Below the pieces are notes generated by a model. It made no database searches, was not told the origin of the DNA, and saw nothing but the letters and a program-made list of their open reading frames with translations. Shown in pieces: positions 27,381-37,299 of a stretch of 38,712 nucleotides of DNA. The stretch covers positions 373,174 through 411,885 of the forward strand of contig MU657166.1 of assembly GCA_026770575.1 (NCBI GenBank), in the 5' to 3' direction. Each line of letters opens with the position of its first letter. Within the stretch, counting starts at the first letter, position 1. Both the position numbers and the translations under genes were made by a program. Source of the stretch: Pelagophyceae sp. CCMP2097 (Eukaryota > Sar > Pelagophyceae).

Positions 27381-28916
27381 GCACGACTCCGAAGATGGCC
27401 CCGACGCCGGCACGTGGAAAAGGCTTTTGCTTTTGGACATATATTAATTTTCAACTCGTTGAGGCACTTGCTCGCAGGGAAGAAACGACTGGACGACTGG
27501 ACGCGCGGACGTTTGAGCAGGTCCTGCGAGGCCACCTCCGGACCGGACTTGAATTGCGCCCTCGGGAAATGGCCGACGCGACGGCGGCGGCATCGGGGGC
27601 CGGCGCCTTCGAAATGACGCGGCGGTGCCTCGGCTCGCCCGCGCGCCGCCGCCGCCGACGCGGGTTCGAGCCCTTCGTTCGAGCATGCTCCCACGTCGTC
27701 CCTGGCGCTGGCGCCCGCGCGTGCCGCGTCAAGCGGGTTCGAGCCCTTGTTTATAGACCACCCCGGCCTCTAAAATCCTTCCGGTTTCAAGGAAGAGGGC
27801 GCACGAACCTCGCGGGCCCCTCGATCTCTCGATGCGCGTGGCCGAGTCGCCGCAAAGGGGGCAAAAGAACGCAAAGGGTTAGTTTCCGTGCCCTCCTCGG
27901 TCGTCGCACACGACCCGCGCTCCCCAGAAAACGAGCCGGCCGGTGCGGGTGGGCCGACCAGCCGAGCCGGCCGGAGTCTGCCGTGGGGAAGGTCCAACGC
28001 AGAGTTGATTCGATTCGTCCGCGTGGTGTTCGGGAGCCCCGCCTCGCCATCGACGTAGGGTACGGCACGTGCTGTCCGCCGAGGAGTCGGCCGTCCATCG
28101 CACAGTCCATTCCCGTCGGGCACTCCCGTGTCCTTCGGCCAACTTGAATAAGGATTTCCCGTAGTATCGTTTCAAATCCTCTCAAATGTCGTTTGCCAAT
28201 GTCGTCGCGATGTCGAAAATTTCACCATAAAAGTCGTCGGAAAAGCCGGCCGCAAAAGCCGCAAAAGCCGCAAATGTCGTCGGAATCTCCCTTAAAGTCC
28301 CCTGATGACGGATTAACCCCCGAGTTAAAATTCTGATGCCTTGGTTTGAGGCTCCAGAGCGGCCCATGTCGGCCGTCTATCGTCATATTCACTTCAATTG
28401 TCGTCGGAAAGATCCCCCTCTTGGAAACACTTCAAATGTCGAAAAAATATATCTAATCCTACGGGAAATCCTTAAACTTGAATCATGCCGGGCCATTTCC
28501 CGCACTCCGTCCCCACCGTCCTTTGGCGAGGGCACCACAGTGATCTCGTCTCTCACCTCTCAATCAATTCCTTCCACTCTAAGGGGATTTATTGTGCCAC
28601 AGTCCGGCGCTTCGTAGAGGCGCCGGTCTCTAAAGTTTTCGCGCGCCGTGCGTGAGCGACGACGAGGGAAAACGAGGGAGAGAGAGTTCTCTCGCCCGTG
28701 GTACCGCACGCAGACAACCGCGGCCACTTCGTGGCCGCGGTAACTCGGAGCGGTCGGGACTGCCGCCGGAAACCCCCGGTCCACGCCCTTCGCTGCGCTG
28801 CGGCCTGGACCGGGTGAACCTCGCAGAGTATCGCCAAAGAATTTGGCGAACGCGTTCGCGTTCGAACCTCTTGACGTCGCGGTGGCGCGAGCGCCCCGCG
28901 CAGTCGCAGCCGGGCG
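27381..28916. other. 1.5-kb gene-poor region
   Basis: No gene could be supported despite long GC-driven open frames on both strands. Around 27660-27675 and 27733-27748 the phrase GCGGGTTCGAGCCCTT occurs twice. Between 28180 and 28450 the DNA is AT-richer, with repeats of AAATGTCGTCGGAAA-type words and GCCGCAAAA units (28249-28276). The region 28600-28916 should hold the promoter and 5' UTR of the TsaD gene. Confidence 0.45.
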
Positions 28917-30371
28917 ATGCGTTTGCGGGCGATGGTGCTGCTCTCGTTGGCGCTGCGGAGCGGCGGCCTGCTGCGCGGCGTGGTGAAACGGTCGTCGTCG
29001 CTCGGGGCGCGGCCGGCGAATGCCGAAAAGGGCCGCGAGTACATCGGCCTAGCAAAGGCGGTCTCGCGGAAGCCGCGGCACGAGGACCCAATCGGGGCTT
29101 TTTCCGGGCTGCCGTCGAAGGAGTTGTACGTCGTGTTGGGGATTGAGACGAGTTGCGACGACACGGCGTGCGCGGTTGTCCGGTCCGACGGAATGGTGCT
29201 CGGCGAGTCCATCGCATCTCAGCATTCGATCCACGCGGCGTACGGCGGCATCGTGCCGAATCTGGCCATGCAGGCGCACCAGGAAGCGATCCATCGAGTC
29301 GTCGAGGAAGCGCTCGACTGCGCGGGCCTCAAGACGTCCGATATCGACGCAATCGCTTGTACCGTCGGCCCAGGCCTGGAGATCTGCCTGCGCGTCGGCG
29401 CGAACAAGGCTCGTGAAATGGCGGAGGAGCTGAAACTACCCTTTGTCCGAGTACATCATCTGGAAGCGCACTGCCTCGTCTCGCGACTCGGCTTCCAAGC
29501 AGACGGGCCAGAGTTTCCCTTCGTCGCCTTACTCGTCTCCGGCGGCCACTGCCAGCTGCTGTGGTGCGAGGCGCTCGGGAAGTTTGAGGTCATTGGAGGG
29601 ACTCTCGACGACGCTCTGGGCGAGGCTTACGACAAGGCCGCGAGAATGCTTGGCATCGCCGCGCCGACCGGTAAGCTGCCTTTGGACTTTTGCGTCGTCC
29701 GACGGCGGGATCTAGGCGGCGGCCCGGCGCTGGAGCGGCTGGCGCTGGAGGGCGACGCTTCCAAGTTTGCGCTGCCGATACCTTTGCAGAAAAAGAAGAA
29801 CAACTGCGACTTTAGCTATGTACGTGCTCGCGGGCGCGGCAGACGGTTTTGCGGGCGTGGCAAACCAACGCGGGCGAACTAGGCCGGTCTGAAGAACGCT
29901 CTACGCGTGCAGACGCAAAACGCGCGCTTGGACCTATGCCTCGCCGAAAGCGAACCGCTGCCGCGGTCGACGGCGGCGGACCTGGCCGCGAGCTTCCAGG
30001 CCGTGGCGATTCGGCATTTGGAGGATAGATTGAAAGTCGCGTTTAACCAGACGCGCCCCGCGTTTGGCGCATCCGCCGACGCGCCGACGCTCGCGGTGGT
30101 GGGTGGCGTCGCTGCCAACAAGGTGCGTCGCCGCGCCCCCGCGCCTCGTCGAATGCGGTTTTAGGAGCTGCGGCGGCGCATCGGCGCTCTTTGCGACGCA
30201 GAGGGGTGGCGCCTGGCCGTCCCGGAACCTCGCCTCTGCACGGACAACGGCGTCATGGTCGCCTGGGCCGCCATCGAAAAGTTGAACGCCGGCCAGTCCC
30301 ACGACCCCGGCGAGGAGATGGTCCTGGCCCGCTGGCCCTTTCGCGAACACGAAGCCAGCACCGCACACTGA
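28917..30371 (+). CDS. tRNA N6-adenosine threonylcarbamoyltransferase, organellar TsaD/Qri7 type (4 exons)
   Basis: About 434 aa. It transfers threonylcarbamoyl to A37 of ANN-decoding tRNAs to make t6A. Exons 28917-29670, 29716-29819, 29883-30122 and 30165-30371; introns of 45, 63 and 42 nt are GT-AG and phase-consistent. Family motifs are complete: GIETSCDDTACAVV (residues about 75-88), AYGGIVPNLAMQAHQ, VGPGLEICLRVG, the metal-binding VHHLEAH (about 178-184), LLVSGGHCQL, GGTLDDALGEAYDKAARMLG, the GGGPALERLA block after intron 1, CDFSYAGLKNAL, VVGGVAANKELRRR and LCTDNGVMVAW. The first 65 residues are basic and act as a likely organelle presequence, so this is the Qri7/OSGEPL1-like copy rather than the KEOPS subunit Kae1. 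The first intron is in frame and stop-free. A start at Met 6 is also possible. Confidence 0.93.
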
Positions 30372-30956
30372 TGCTGATGCCCGAGCAAGGGGTCCCCCCC
30401 CGTTCGGGTCCTGCTCGCGCGGGTTTTAAAAAGTCAGCGCGGGTTTTAAAAAGTCACCGGCTGCTCTCGAGCTCAGAGGTGAGGTGTGGCACGTCGGGTG
30501 GCGCGTCTGCCTTGCGATGTCAGACTCGGCACCAAGTCGATGGAAACTTGTCCAAGAACAAACTGGCTCGCCCCCGACGCCGGCGACTGGGCTCTGAAGA
30601 TTGGATGGCCGAGCAGAACGACGCTATGGCGCGCAAAGGTCCGACGCCTTTGGTGCGGATAGTCACGTAGCGCTATCTACAGCGTCTTCTGGACAGCAGC
30701 GTGGCCATTGGAGCGTCTTCTCCAGAAGTCTGGAGTAGACTTCTCGGCTCAAAGATTTGATTCGGACGCCAAAGCTCGCGAGTCGGGAGTCGGCGGGATC
30801 GACGTCGGAGCGCCCGGCCAGTTGCCCGGCCGCCGCGAATCCACGGTCGGTTTGGAGGTCTTTGCGTGCAGCGCCGCGCACTCGGGGCTGTGAGCTTTGC
30901 CATCGCCGCGGGCGCCGTGCTTCGAGCGCGCCTCTCGGCGCCTCCCCCAGCCTCGC
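30372..30956. other. intergenic with a short tandem repeat
   Basis: No gene could be supported. GCGCGGGTTTTAAAAAGTCA occurs twice in tandem at about 30417-30456. The following 400 bp shows no coding signal that I trust, and the frame open into the next gene begins without an ATG. Confidence 0.4.
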
Positions 30957-32291
30957 ATGCGATGCCCTCTGGGGCTGCTGGCCTTTTCCTTTGCCGCCTC
31001 GTTTGCCGCGCCCACGGCCGACGATTCGGCTTCGAGGCGGGAGGCCGTCTCGAGTTGGGTCTCGCGGTGGAAATCACCTTCCGCATCCGCAGACGCCTGG
31101 CGCAGAAGCATCGGCCCCGTCGACGTCGGCTGCACCTTTAGAATCCGTGCCGGCCTCGACTCTGTTCGCGGGCCTGCGCTGGAGGCGACTTTTGAAGGGC
31201 AGACGCGTCTGTTTTACCCTCACCAAAGCAACCACACCCTCTTCGACTCGTCCCGCAGACTCTGCCTCCTCGGGCCGGGTGTCGGGCCGGGCGGTGCTTC
31301 GTCGACGAAGCCGGCGATGCTCCAAGTGGCGCATTCGTTGGCCTATTTATTTTTCCATTGGCCCTATCTCGTCAACGCCGTCATCTTCGCAGAGCGCCAA
31401 AACCTGCGTTTTTATTTATGGGTGGGCCATTTGCCCTCGGCATTGCGCGAGTCGTTCGGCCGAGTCTGCCTGGAATCGAGGTGGCGCGAAGGATTCGACG
31501 TGGCGAACACGAATCATTACAACAAAGTTATCTCAAGTTCGATTCTCCTCGACCACCCAGACATTTCCGGAATCTTCTACAAGGACACCGACGCCTTTAT
31601 CAACGCTTCAAAGTTCGACTCGACGGACAAGAGCACGCCCGTCTCGTTGCACTCTGAAGGCGTCGTCGACGCCGCGTTCCCGTGCACCAGCCTCTCTTCG
31701 CACGACAGACAACGCCTCTCCGACAAAGAGGTTTCGTCGGGCCGCCGCCGGCTCGGGCGGCTGCGGGGCACTCGGGGTCCGCGAGGGTTTCGATTGAAGT
31801 CGACAAAGTTTTATCTGCGCGACAGGCCCGCCACGCGCGCCTTGCTCCGAGATTGGCTCGATTTGAGATGCGGCGCCAAGGACCAGCTCTCGCTGTGGTA
31901 CGCCGTCTATTCGATCGCGAACGCAAACGGCTGCGCCAAGGCGAATCTGACGCAACTTGGCGAGTCGAGGTACTACGACGCGTATCATACCGAGAGACCT
32001 TCTCTCAATCACCTCTGGAAGAAATGCCGCGCTTTGAAACTCGCCTGCGGCGACTTCCTGCTCACGGCCGTCGAGCACGAAGGCGCCGTGGCGCGCAAGG
32101 ACGGCGTTGTTCGACAATACAAAGATGACAAAGATGACGGTCCAAGGACCATGCGCTTAGTCCCCCTCCGAGGCAGCCGAGCAAATCTACCTCGGCAAGA
32201 GTACCGCAAACTTTTAGGACTCGACCTCGTCAATGCCCAAGATTGGCTGCCCCGAAACGCAGCGGACACGGTCGGCGGGCCTTTGTCATAA
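30957..32291 (+). CDS. putative type II GT-A glycosyltransferase
   Basis: 444 aa from ATG 30957. The frame is open 60 nt further but has no ATG there. The N-terminus (MRCPLGLLAFSFAASFAAP) is a signal peptide or anchor, so a Golgi or secretory location is inferred. The centre has features of nucleotide-sugar transferases: AHSLAYLFFHWPYLVNAVIF, then FYKDTDAFINASKF, whose DTD could be the metal-binding DxD. After it come KSTKFYLRDRPATRALLRDWL and KDQLSLWYAVY, resembling the late block of GT-A enzymes in which an acceptor-side segment is followed by DQ. The order and spacing fit, but I cannot name the CAZy family. A short Arg/Gly insert (GRRRLGRLRGTRGPRG) between them may be a lineage insert or a missed intron. 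No TPR or lectin domain is seen. Confidence 0.65.
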   Translation: MRCPLGLLAFSFAASFAAPTADDSASRREAVSSWVSRWKSPSASADAWRRSIGPVDVGCTFRIRAGLDSVRGPALEATFEGQTRLFYPHQSNHTLFDSSRRLCLLGPGVGPGGASSTKPAMLQVAHSLAYLFFHWPYLVNAVIFAERQNLRFYLWVGHLPSALRESFGRVCLESRWREGFDVANTNHYNKVISSSILLDHPDISGIFYKDTDAFINASKFDSTDKSTPVSLHSEGVVDAAFPCTSLSSHDRQRLSDKEVSSGRRRLGRLRGTRGPRGFRLKSTKFYLRDRPATRALLRDWLDLRCGAKDQLSLWYAVYSIANANGCAKANLTQLGESRYYDAYHTERPSLNHLWKKCRALKLACGDFLLTAVEHEGAVARKDGVVRQYKDDKDDGPRTMRLVPLRGSRANLPRQEYRKLLGLDLVNAQDWLPRNAADTVGGPLS

Positions 32292-33179
32292 ACGCTGCGC
32301 TGCGCTCCCTTGGGTTACGAACGGACGCGGATTGGCATTGCGAAGACAATTTGGCAAGTCGAAGACAAGCGGCGGCGTCACGGGCGGGTATCACGTCCTA
32401 CGGCCCCAGTTACCCAGGCTCTCGGTAAAGACTAAAGTTCGAGCCTGCTCGAGGATTTGTTCCTGTGTTCCCTGGCATAAAGGAACTCCGGTCCCAGTGC
32501 CAAGGAGCCGGGTGAGGCGTGAGGGTTGATTATTTATATCCCGGGAAAGACTGTCGCAGAGCGGACAGTAGACCGGGCTGGCCGCCGGCCCTAAGCAGGA
32601 GCGACGATCTAGGTCGTCCGCCTCACTGAAAGGCACTTGGTCGGTTATAGACAGCACCAATGTCTGCCGGTTGGTATATTCTTCCGGCGGCTCATTTCGA
32701 GGGTACGGAGCTACCTATAAACTGGTGCGAGGGGACCGCGTCGCCTTGGTGAGTCACGGTGGTTACGAATACTCGCTAAACGTACGATGCGTTCAGAAAA
32801 AGGAGTCGAAGCGACCTCGGGATGTCGCGATTCCGTGTCGCACGCCCTGCACCAGAGGCGCGTCGCGTCTTTCTCAGAGTCGCCGAAAGCGAAATCGAGT
32901 TTGAACTTCTTGCCGCGGTTCACACTACTAATCATCGGACCTCAATACGGCCCATAACCCATTGTTGGTACCACTGTCGAATTAGATTATCACCGGAAAT
33001 TATTTAACTTTTTTTGCCCTTGAATGATGAGTGGCGCCACGCCAACCACCACCACGAGACGCCCTGGAGGCGCTTGTTGGCTTTTCATGAACTACCCTAA
33101 TTTTGGCGAGTCTCTGCGAAAGCTGCTTAATTTAGTAGTTAATCAAGTCTAAACCCTCAGTACCCAAATTAAAAGTCGA
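32292..33179. other. gene-free region
   Basis: No gene could be supported. Base composition is more balanced than around the genes, and from about 32900 it is AT-rich. Stop codons are frequent in all frames. A stretch at 32870-32900 (TCTCAGAGTCGCCGAAAGCGAAATC) resembles 16878-16905, suggesting a short dispersed repeat shared by the two sites. Confidence 0.4.
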
Positions 33180-33280
33180 TAAAGGCGCCAAGGACAGTGC
33201 GTACAACTTGGACAGTCGTGATGGGGCACCGTGCCCGATCGCGACTGTCCAAGTTGTACGCCCTTTCCTTGCTTCCTTTA
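33180..33280. repeat. 101-bp near-perfect palindrome
   Basis: The sequence folds back on itself around C33230 with 50-bp arms. The inner 29 bp per arm (33201-33229 and 33231-33259) match with about two differences. The outer 21 bp match more loosely. It is a large cruciform/hairpin, consistent with a very small fold-back MITE. Confidence 0.85.
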
Positions 33281-33430
33281 GTGTTTTTTGGTTTTTCGCG
33301 GTTTGGGAAGTTTCTTCTTCGCGCGCTGGTCTCCGAGGCGGCAACTAGTACGACTGGAGGGAGCGGCAAGAACGCACGCGCTAAAAATAGTTAAATTTGG
33401 CGATTTCTGTTAGGCGAATTCGACAGTGTA

Positions 33431-33568
33431 GTCCCGACAAGGTCGTCGTGGACTCGGACGGCGACACCGACGACGACGACGACGTCTACGACGAGCGCGA
33501 CGACGCGCGCAGCTTCGTCTCACAGTTCTTTGAGCTGTGGCGCTGGGCCGACGCCGCGGTCACATAAG
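33431..33568 (+). pseudogene. orphan acidic C-terminal exon
   Basis: From 33431 the frame reads SPDKVVVDSDGDTDDDDDVYDERDD and then SFVSQFFELWRWADAAVT before TAA (33566-33568). The codons are mostly G/C-ending (GAC/GTC), unlike the AT-richer surroundings. It is preceded by CAG (33426-33428) and TTAG (33410-33413), possible acceptors. No upstream exon with matching phase is visible; palindromes and AT-rich repeats lie there instead. It may be the remnant 3' exon of a broken gene or the end of a gene whose 5' part I failed to see. No family is recognised. Below 60 codons. Confidence 0.35.
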
Positions 33569-33677
33569 TGGCTAGGGTGGTGGCTTGTCGCTTGCTGATG
33601 CACGCTCTCCCGCCGCCGCTGCCTCCGCTCTTCCCCTTCCCTCCATTTCCTTTTGCAAATGCCCACGCTGCTTGCTA

Positions 33678-33721
33678 TAGTCGGTAAATAGAAACAGTGT
33701 AGTCGGTAAATAGAAACAGTG
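33678..33721. repeat. 22-nt perfect tandem duplication
   Basis: TAGTCGGTAAATAGAAACAGTG occurs twice without a gap (33678-33699 and 33700-33721). It is identical in both copies and so recent. Confidence 0.95.
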
Positions 33722-33776
33722 TACCTGATTATTGGACGATGGTCGGGAGGACGCAGCGCGCGCTGTGGTCCGCTTT

Positions 33777-33845
33777 TATACCACACCCGCTTCACCAGCG
33801 CCTTGGGCCGCTCCTCCGAAGCTCCCGTCTGGCGGGTGTGGTATA
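33777..33845. repeat. hairpin with 14-bp arms
   Basis: TATACCACACCCGC (33777-33790) is the exact reverse complement of 33832-33845, with a 41-nt loop. It lies about 180 bp upstream of RPA1. It may be a tiny MITE or a regulatory palindrome. Confidence 0.8.
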
Positions 33846-34028
33846 ATTCGCCCCTATGGAGCGCGCACCAGGTCACTCGTTGTCCAACTCGGGCATGGGC
33901 GAGTGCATTGCCATTGAATTTGCTCTTGAATTTGCGTAAAAGGCAAGGATTTGTTTGGCCCGACGATTAGTAGAGTTCCAACTGGAGCAGTGCAAAGTTT
34001 TCCCCATTCCCCGCGTTTGTGGGCGAGG

Positions 34029-36309
34029 ATGGCGGCCCCGACGCCCGACGCGATTGCGGGCATCCTGCAGAACCGCATCGACCGGGAATCGTTCCATCCT
34101 ACGGTTCAGGCACGCCGCATTCGCTCTTCCCCGTCGCATTCCCCGGCCCTGAAGGCGCCAAATCGCAGGTGATCGACGTGCGGCGGATCGCGAACAACGG
34201 CACGGCGGGCGACCGCTACCGGCTCGTCATCTCGGACGCGGAGTATTTCACACAATGCATGGCCGCCTCGCAGATTAACGAGGCGCGTTGCCTTCCCAAA
34301 GAGGCAAACGATTGGGCGGGATAGGTCATCACGCGAGACGAGGACAAGCTGGAGACGGGGTGCATGATCCGCTTAGAAAATTACATCGTGAACCAAGTGC
34401 AGGGTAAAGGGTGAGTCATTCTTCGCCCGTCTTCGCCTGTCTTCTCCCTTCCTCGCGGCCCGCGCCGGCGCGCAGGGAAAAGGGATTAGGATCATCATCC
34501 TCCTCGGCGTGACGGTGCTGAGCGGGCCGACGGACCGCATCGGCGCGCCTGCGAGCTTCAACGGCGGCGCGGCCGCGCCGTCGCCCGCGGCGCCGCTCGG
34601 TGCGCTTCACGCCTTGCTGGAACGCGCGTCGATTTGCGGCGCAGGCGGCCCGCGCGCGGCGCCGACGGCGGCGCCCGCGGCCAAGGCGGAGCACGTGAGT
34701 TGCCCGGACCAAAAGCTTTCCCGTCAGTCTTTGGCGCTTAGTCTCGCGCCGCGCCGGCCGCCGCGCCGTCTTCGAACCCGCAAGGCGTGAAGCGCATTTC
34801 CGAGCTGAATCCTTACATGCAGCGCTTCGTGCTCAAGGCGAGGTTGACGGCAAAGGGCCCGATGAAGCACTGGGACAAAGGGCCCGATTCAAAGGGTAAC
34901 CTTTGCGCCTTTGACCTCACCGACGCCTCTGGCGAGATCCGGTGCGCTTTGCGGAGCTTGGCGCGCTTGTGGTCGGGTGCTTTGTCGTACGATGATGGAT
35001 TTGATAGGTGCACCATGTTCAAGGAAACGGCGACGAAATACCACGGCACGTTAAAGGAGGGCGTCGTGTACGTCATCACGGACAATTCGGCGCGGTTGAA
35101 GAAGATCAACGCGCAATGGAACACTTTGGATCACGAATTCGAAATCACCATGTCCAACAACGTCCTTTTCGAAGAAGTCACCGACGACGGGTCCATCACC
35201 ATGTCGCCCGGCAACTGGGTCAAGCTCAGCGCGATGGCATCCGTGGAACTGCCCCACGCCGGCGGCTTCGACGTGGTGGCCGTTTTCAAGGACGTCGGGC
35301 CCGCGGCCCAGATCACCTCCAAAAAGGGCAACGAGCTCATCAAGCGGGAATGCACCTTGGTAGACGACTCGGGCTACGACGTCCGGTGCACGCTCTGGGG
35401 CCAGGAGGCGCAGCACGCAAACGAATTCTACGAAGAAAGGGCGGCGAGCTTCAGGGGCCTCAAGGCTTCGGATTTTGGCGGCATCTCCGTCAGCATTGGG
35501 TTTTCGGGCAACGTCAACTGGGGCGCAAGCGAGTGCATGCCAGAGGCCATGGCGCTGCAAAAGTGGTGGAATCACGGCGGGTCCTCGGCGCCGTCGCAGG
35601 CGCTGACGACGGCGGGCGGCGGCGGCGGCGGCGGGCGAGCGGTGGCCTTCTCGGAAAGGATCCCCATCAACGACATCAAGGCGAGGCAGCTCGGGTGCGG
35701 CGAGACGGCAGAGTACGCCACGGTCAAGGGCACGTGCACCTTTATCAAGACGGACAGGATGTGGTGCGTTTCTCTCGCCTGTGGTGCGTGGCTCTCGCCA
35801 GAATGGCGAGAAGAATACTCTAGAATACGAGGTACGAGGCGTGCTGCAAGTGCCACAAAAAGGTGACGCAGAACTCGGACGGAAGTTGGCAGTGCGAGAA
35901 GTGCAACGAAACTGCCGAAGGGTGCGACCACCGGTACATGATGTCGGTCATGTTCATCGACGAAAGTGGGCAGTCCTGGGCCTCGGCGTTCAACGAGACG
36001 GGCGCCGCTTTGCTGGGCGGCCATCTGGCGCCGGCGTTGGCGGCGTACAAGGAAGACCTCGGGGGGGAGGATGGGAAATTCGATGAGTATATCAAAAACC
36101 AGTTTTTGCACAAACGCTACGTCTTGAAGCTCCGAGTGAAGAACGAAGTCTGGCAGGAGCAGGTCCGTCTTCGAACCCGCAGTCTAAAGCGGCGGATTCG
36201 GACGGGTCCTCACGCTTTGTAGGCCCGCATCAAGTGCAGCATCATCGCATGCGCTCCCGTCGACTTTGCCGAAGAATCGCGCCACATGATCAAGGCGCTG
36301 GCCGCCTGA
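34029..36309 (+). CDS. RPA1: replication protein A large subunit (RPA1/RPA70) (9 exons)
   Basis: About 604 aa (human RPA1: 616). Binds single-stranded DNA in replication and repair. Exons: 34029-34109, 34169-34282, 34325-34410, 34490-34599, 34645-34694, 34742-34941, 35008-35763, 35832-36162 and 36223-36309. The first two introns start with GC; the rest are GT-AG. Splicing restores the N-terminal protein-interaction domain (PTVQVIDVRRI, GDRYRLVISDAE, MAASQINEVITRDEDKLETG, IILLGVTVLSG), an Ala/Pro/Gly linker, then DBD-A starting ISELNPYMQRFVLKARLTAKG. DBD-B follows (FEITMSNNVLFEEVTDDGSI and onward), then DBD-C with the zinc ribbon ACCKCHKKVTQNSDGSWQCEKC and a C-terminal helix. Introns 34600-34644 (45 nt) and 34942-35007 (66 nt) keep the frame if retained. 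The fold breaks without intron removal at the GC sites, which supports them. Confidence 0.93.
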
Positions 36310-36499
36310 GCAAATATGATAAGATACAACCCGAACCCTCTGTGGTGACATTGCCGACTCGGCGAACAAGGCCAAAGAATGAGGTTGAAAGAGAGTCCAG
36401 GCATTGAGACCCCTCTTCCGTTGGATCCAAAGGGCTTGCAGAAGGCCCAAAGACAGAATGCCCTCTCCGAATATGCGGCCCTCTACAATTGTACGTACG
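36310..36499. other. 3' flank of RPA1
   Basis: No gene could be supported. This should hold the RPA1 3' UTR. No canonical polyadenylation motif is evident. Confidence 0.35.
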
Positions 36500-36940
36500 G
36501 TTCCTGCGACGGTCCTCGAGAGACGGCTTTTCGGCTCTCTCGAAACCTTTGAAAGACGGTCCTCCAGATGGTCTTCCAGACGATCCTCTCGACGGTCCTT
36601 GATGCGCCGCCCTCGAGAGTCTAAACGGATCCCAAGACGGTTAAACGGACCTCCTTACGGTTAAACGGACCTCAAGACGGTCCTCTCAACAACGCCTCTT
36701 TACGGCCCTCGATCGACGGTCCGACAGACGGCCCTCGAAACGGCCATAGAAACGGCCTCCTAGTAGGCTAGACGGCCAAAGAGTGGCCCTCCTCGAGGGA
36801 CGGTCCCTCGATTACGGCCTCTCTAGACGGCCCTTCTCGACGGTCCTCCAGACGGTCTGGAAAGATGCTCCATCTGCGGTCCTCGAGACGGTCCTCTCCA
36901 GACGGCCCTTTTCGACGGCTTTCGAGACGGATCTTGATAC
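36500..36940. repeat. degenerate GACGGTCCTC-type repeat tract
   Basis: Over about 440 bp the words GACGGTCCTC, GACGGCCCTC, AACGGCC and TAAACGGACCTC recur some twenty to thirty times with irregular 10-25-nt spacing. Locally regular parts include TTACGGTTAAACGGACCTC at about 36635-36673. Open frames here are by-products of the repeat. It looks like an old minisatellite that has drifted. Confidence 0.8.
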
Positions 36941-37299
36941 CCTCTTCAGGATCTTCGACGCGGCTCTCTCCAAGGTCAGGAGTGACCATATATTTTCAAA
37001 TCGTGTTGGTATTTAATTTGTGCCGACTCCTCGGGTCGCGGGTCCGTCGAACGACCAATCCCCTTCTCCGGGCCACGGGTCGGCAGGCCGGCTGACCCGC
37101 GGGTCGCGGGTCCGTCGGGTCGACGCGCGCAGAATCCGGGTCGGGTCGTACCCGCGCTCAAAAGCCCCTTTCCGGAGAGCCGGCGTGCCCGTGACTTCGA
37201 CGCCGCTCGCGACCGCCGCCCGAAGCCTGTATATGATACACACGAAGAGAGAGAAACCCGAGTTAGAGCGGAGAAAACCCGATTCGACGACGTCGCGTC
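36941..37299. other. gene-free spacer
   Basis: No gene could be supported. CGGGTCGCGGGTCCGTCG occurs at 37033-37050 and again at 37101-37118, a short direct repeat. Confidence 0.45.

Larger units (their letters stand above)
33569..34028. other. upstream region of RPA1 with short repeats
   Basis: No gene could be supported. It holds a perfect 22-nt tandem duplication (33678-33699 and 33700-33721) and a hairpin whose 14-bp arms TATACCACACCCGC / GCGGGTGTGGTATA lie at 33777-33790 and 33832-33845. The last 100 bases before the RPA1 ATG are AT-richer and probably contain its promoter. Confidence 0.5.

Noticed and set aside
27660..27752. Possible tRNA gene: GGGTTCGAGCCC occurs twice, like a B box
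   Set aside because: No cloverleaf can be formed: no A box upstream at the right distance, no acceptor-stem pairing and no anticodon arm for either copy.
27329..28147. 272-aa plus-strand open frame
   Set aside because: Arg/Pro-rich, no domain, no conserved motif and frames open on the opposite strand as well; treated as chance in GC-rich DNA.
36164..36180. CTTCGAACCCGCA as a minus-strand tRNA T-arm
   Set aside because: It lies within an RPA1 intron, and no D-arm or acceptor stem matches; the same word is exonic at 34767.
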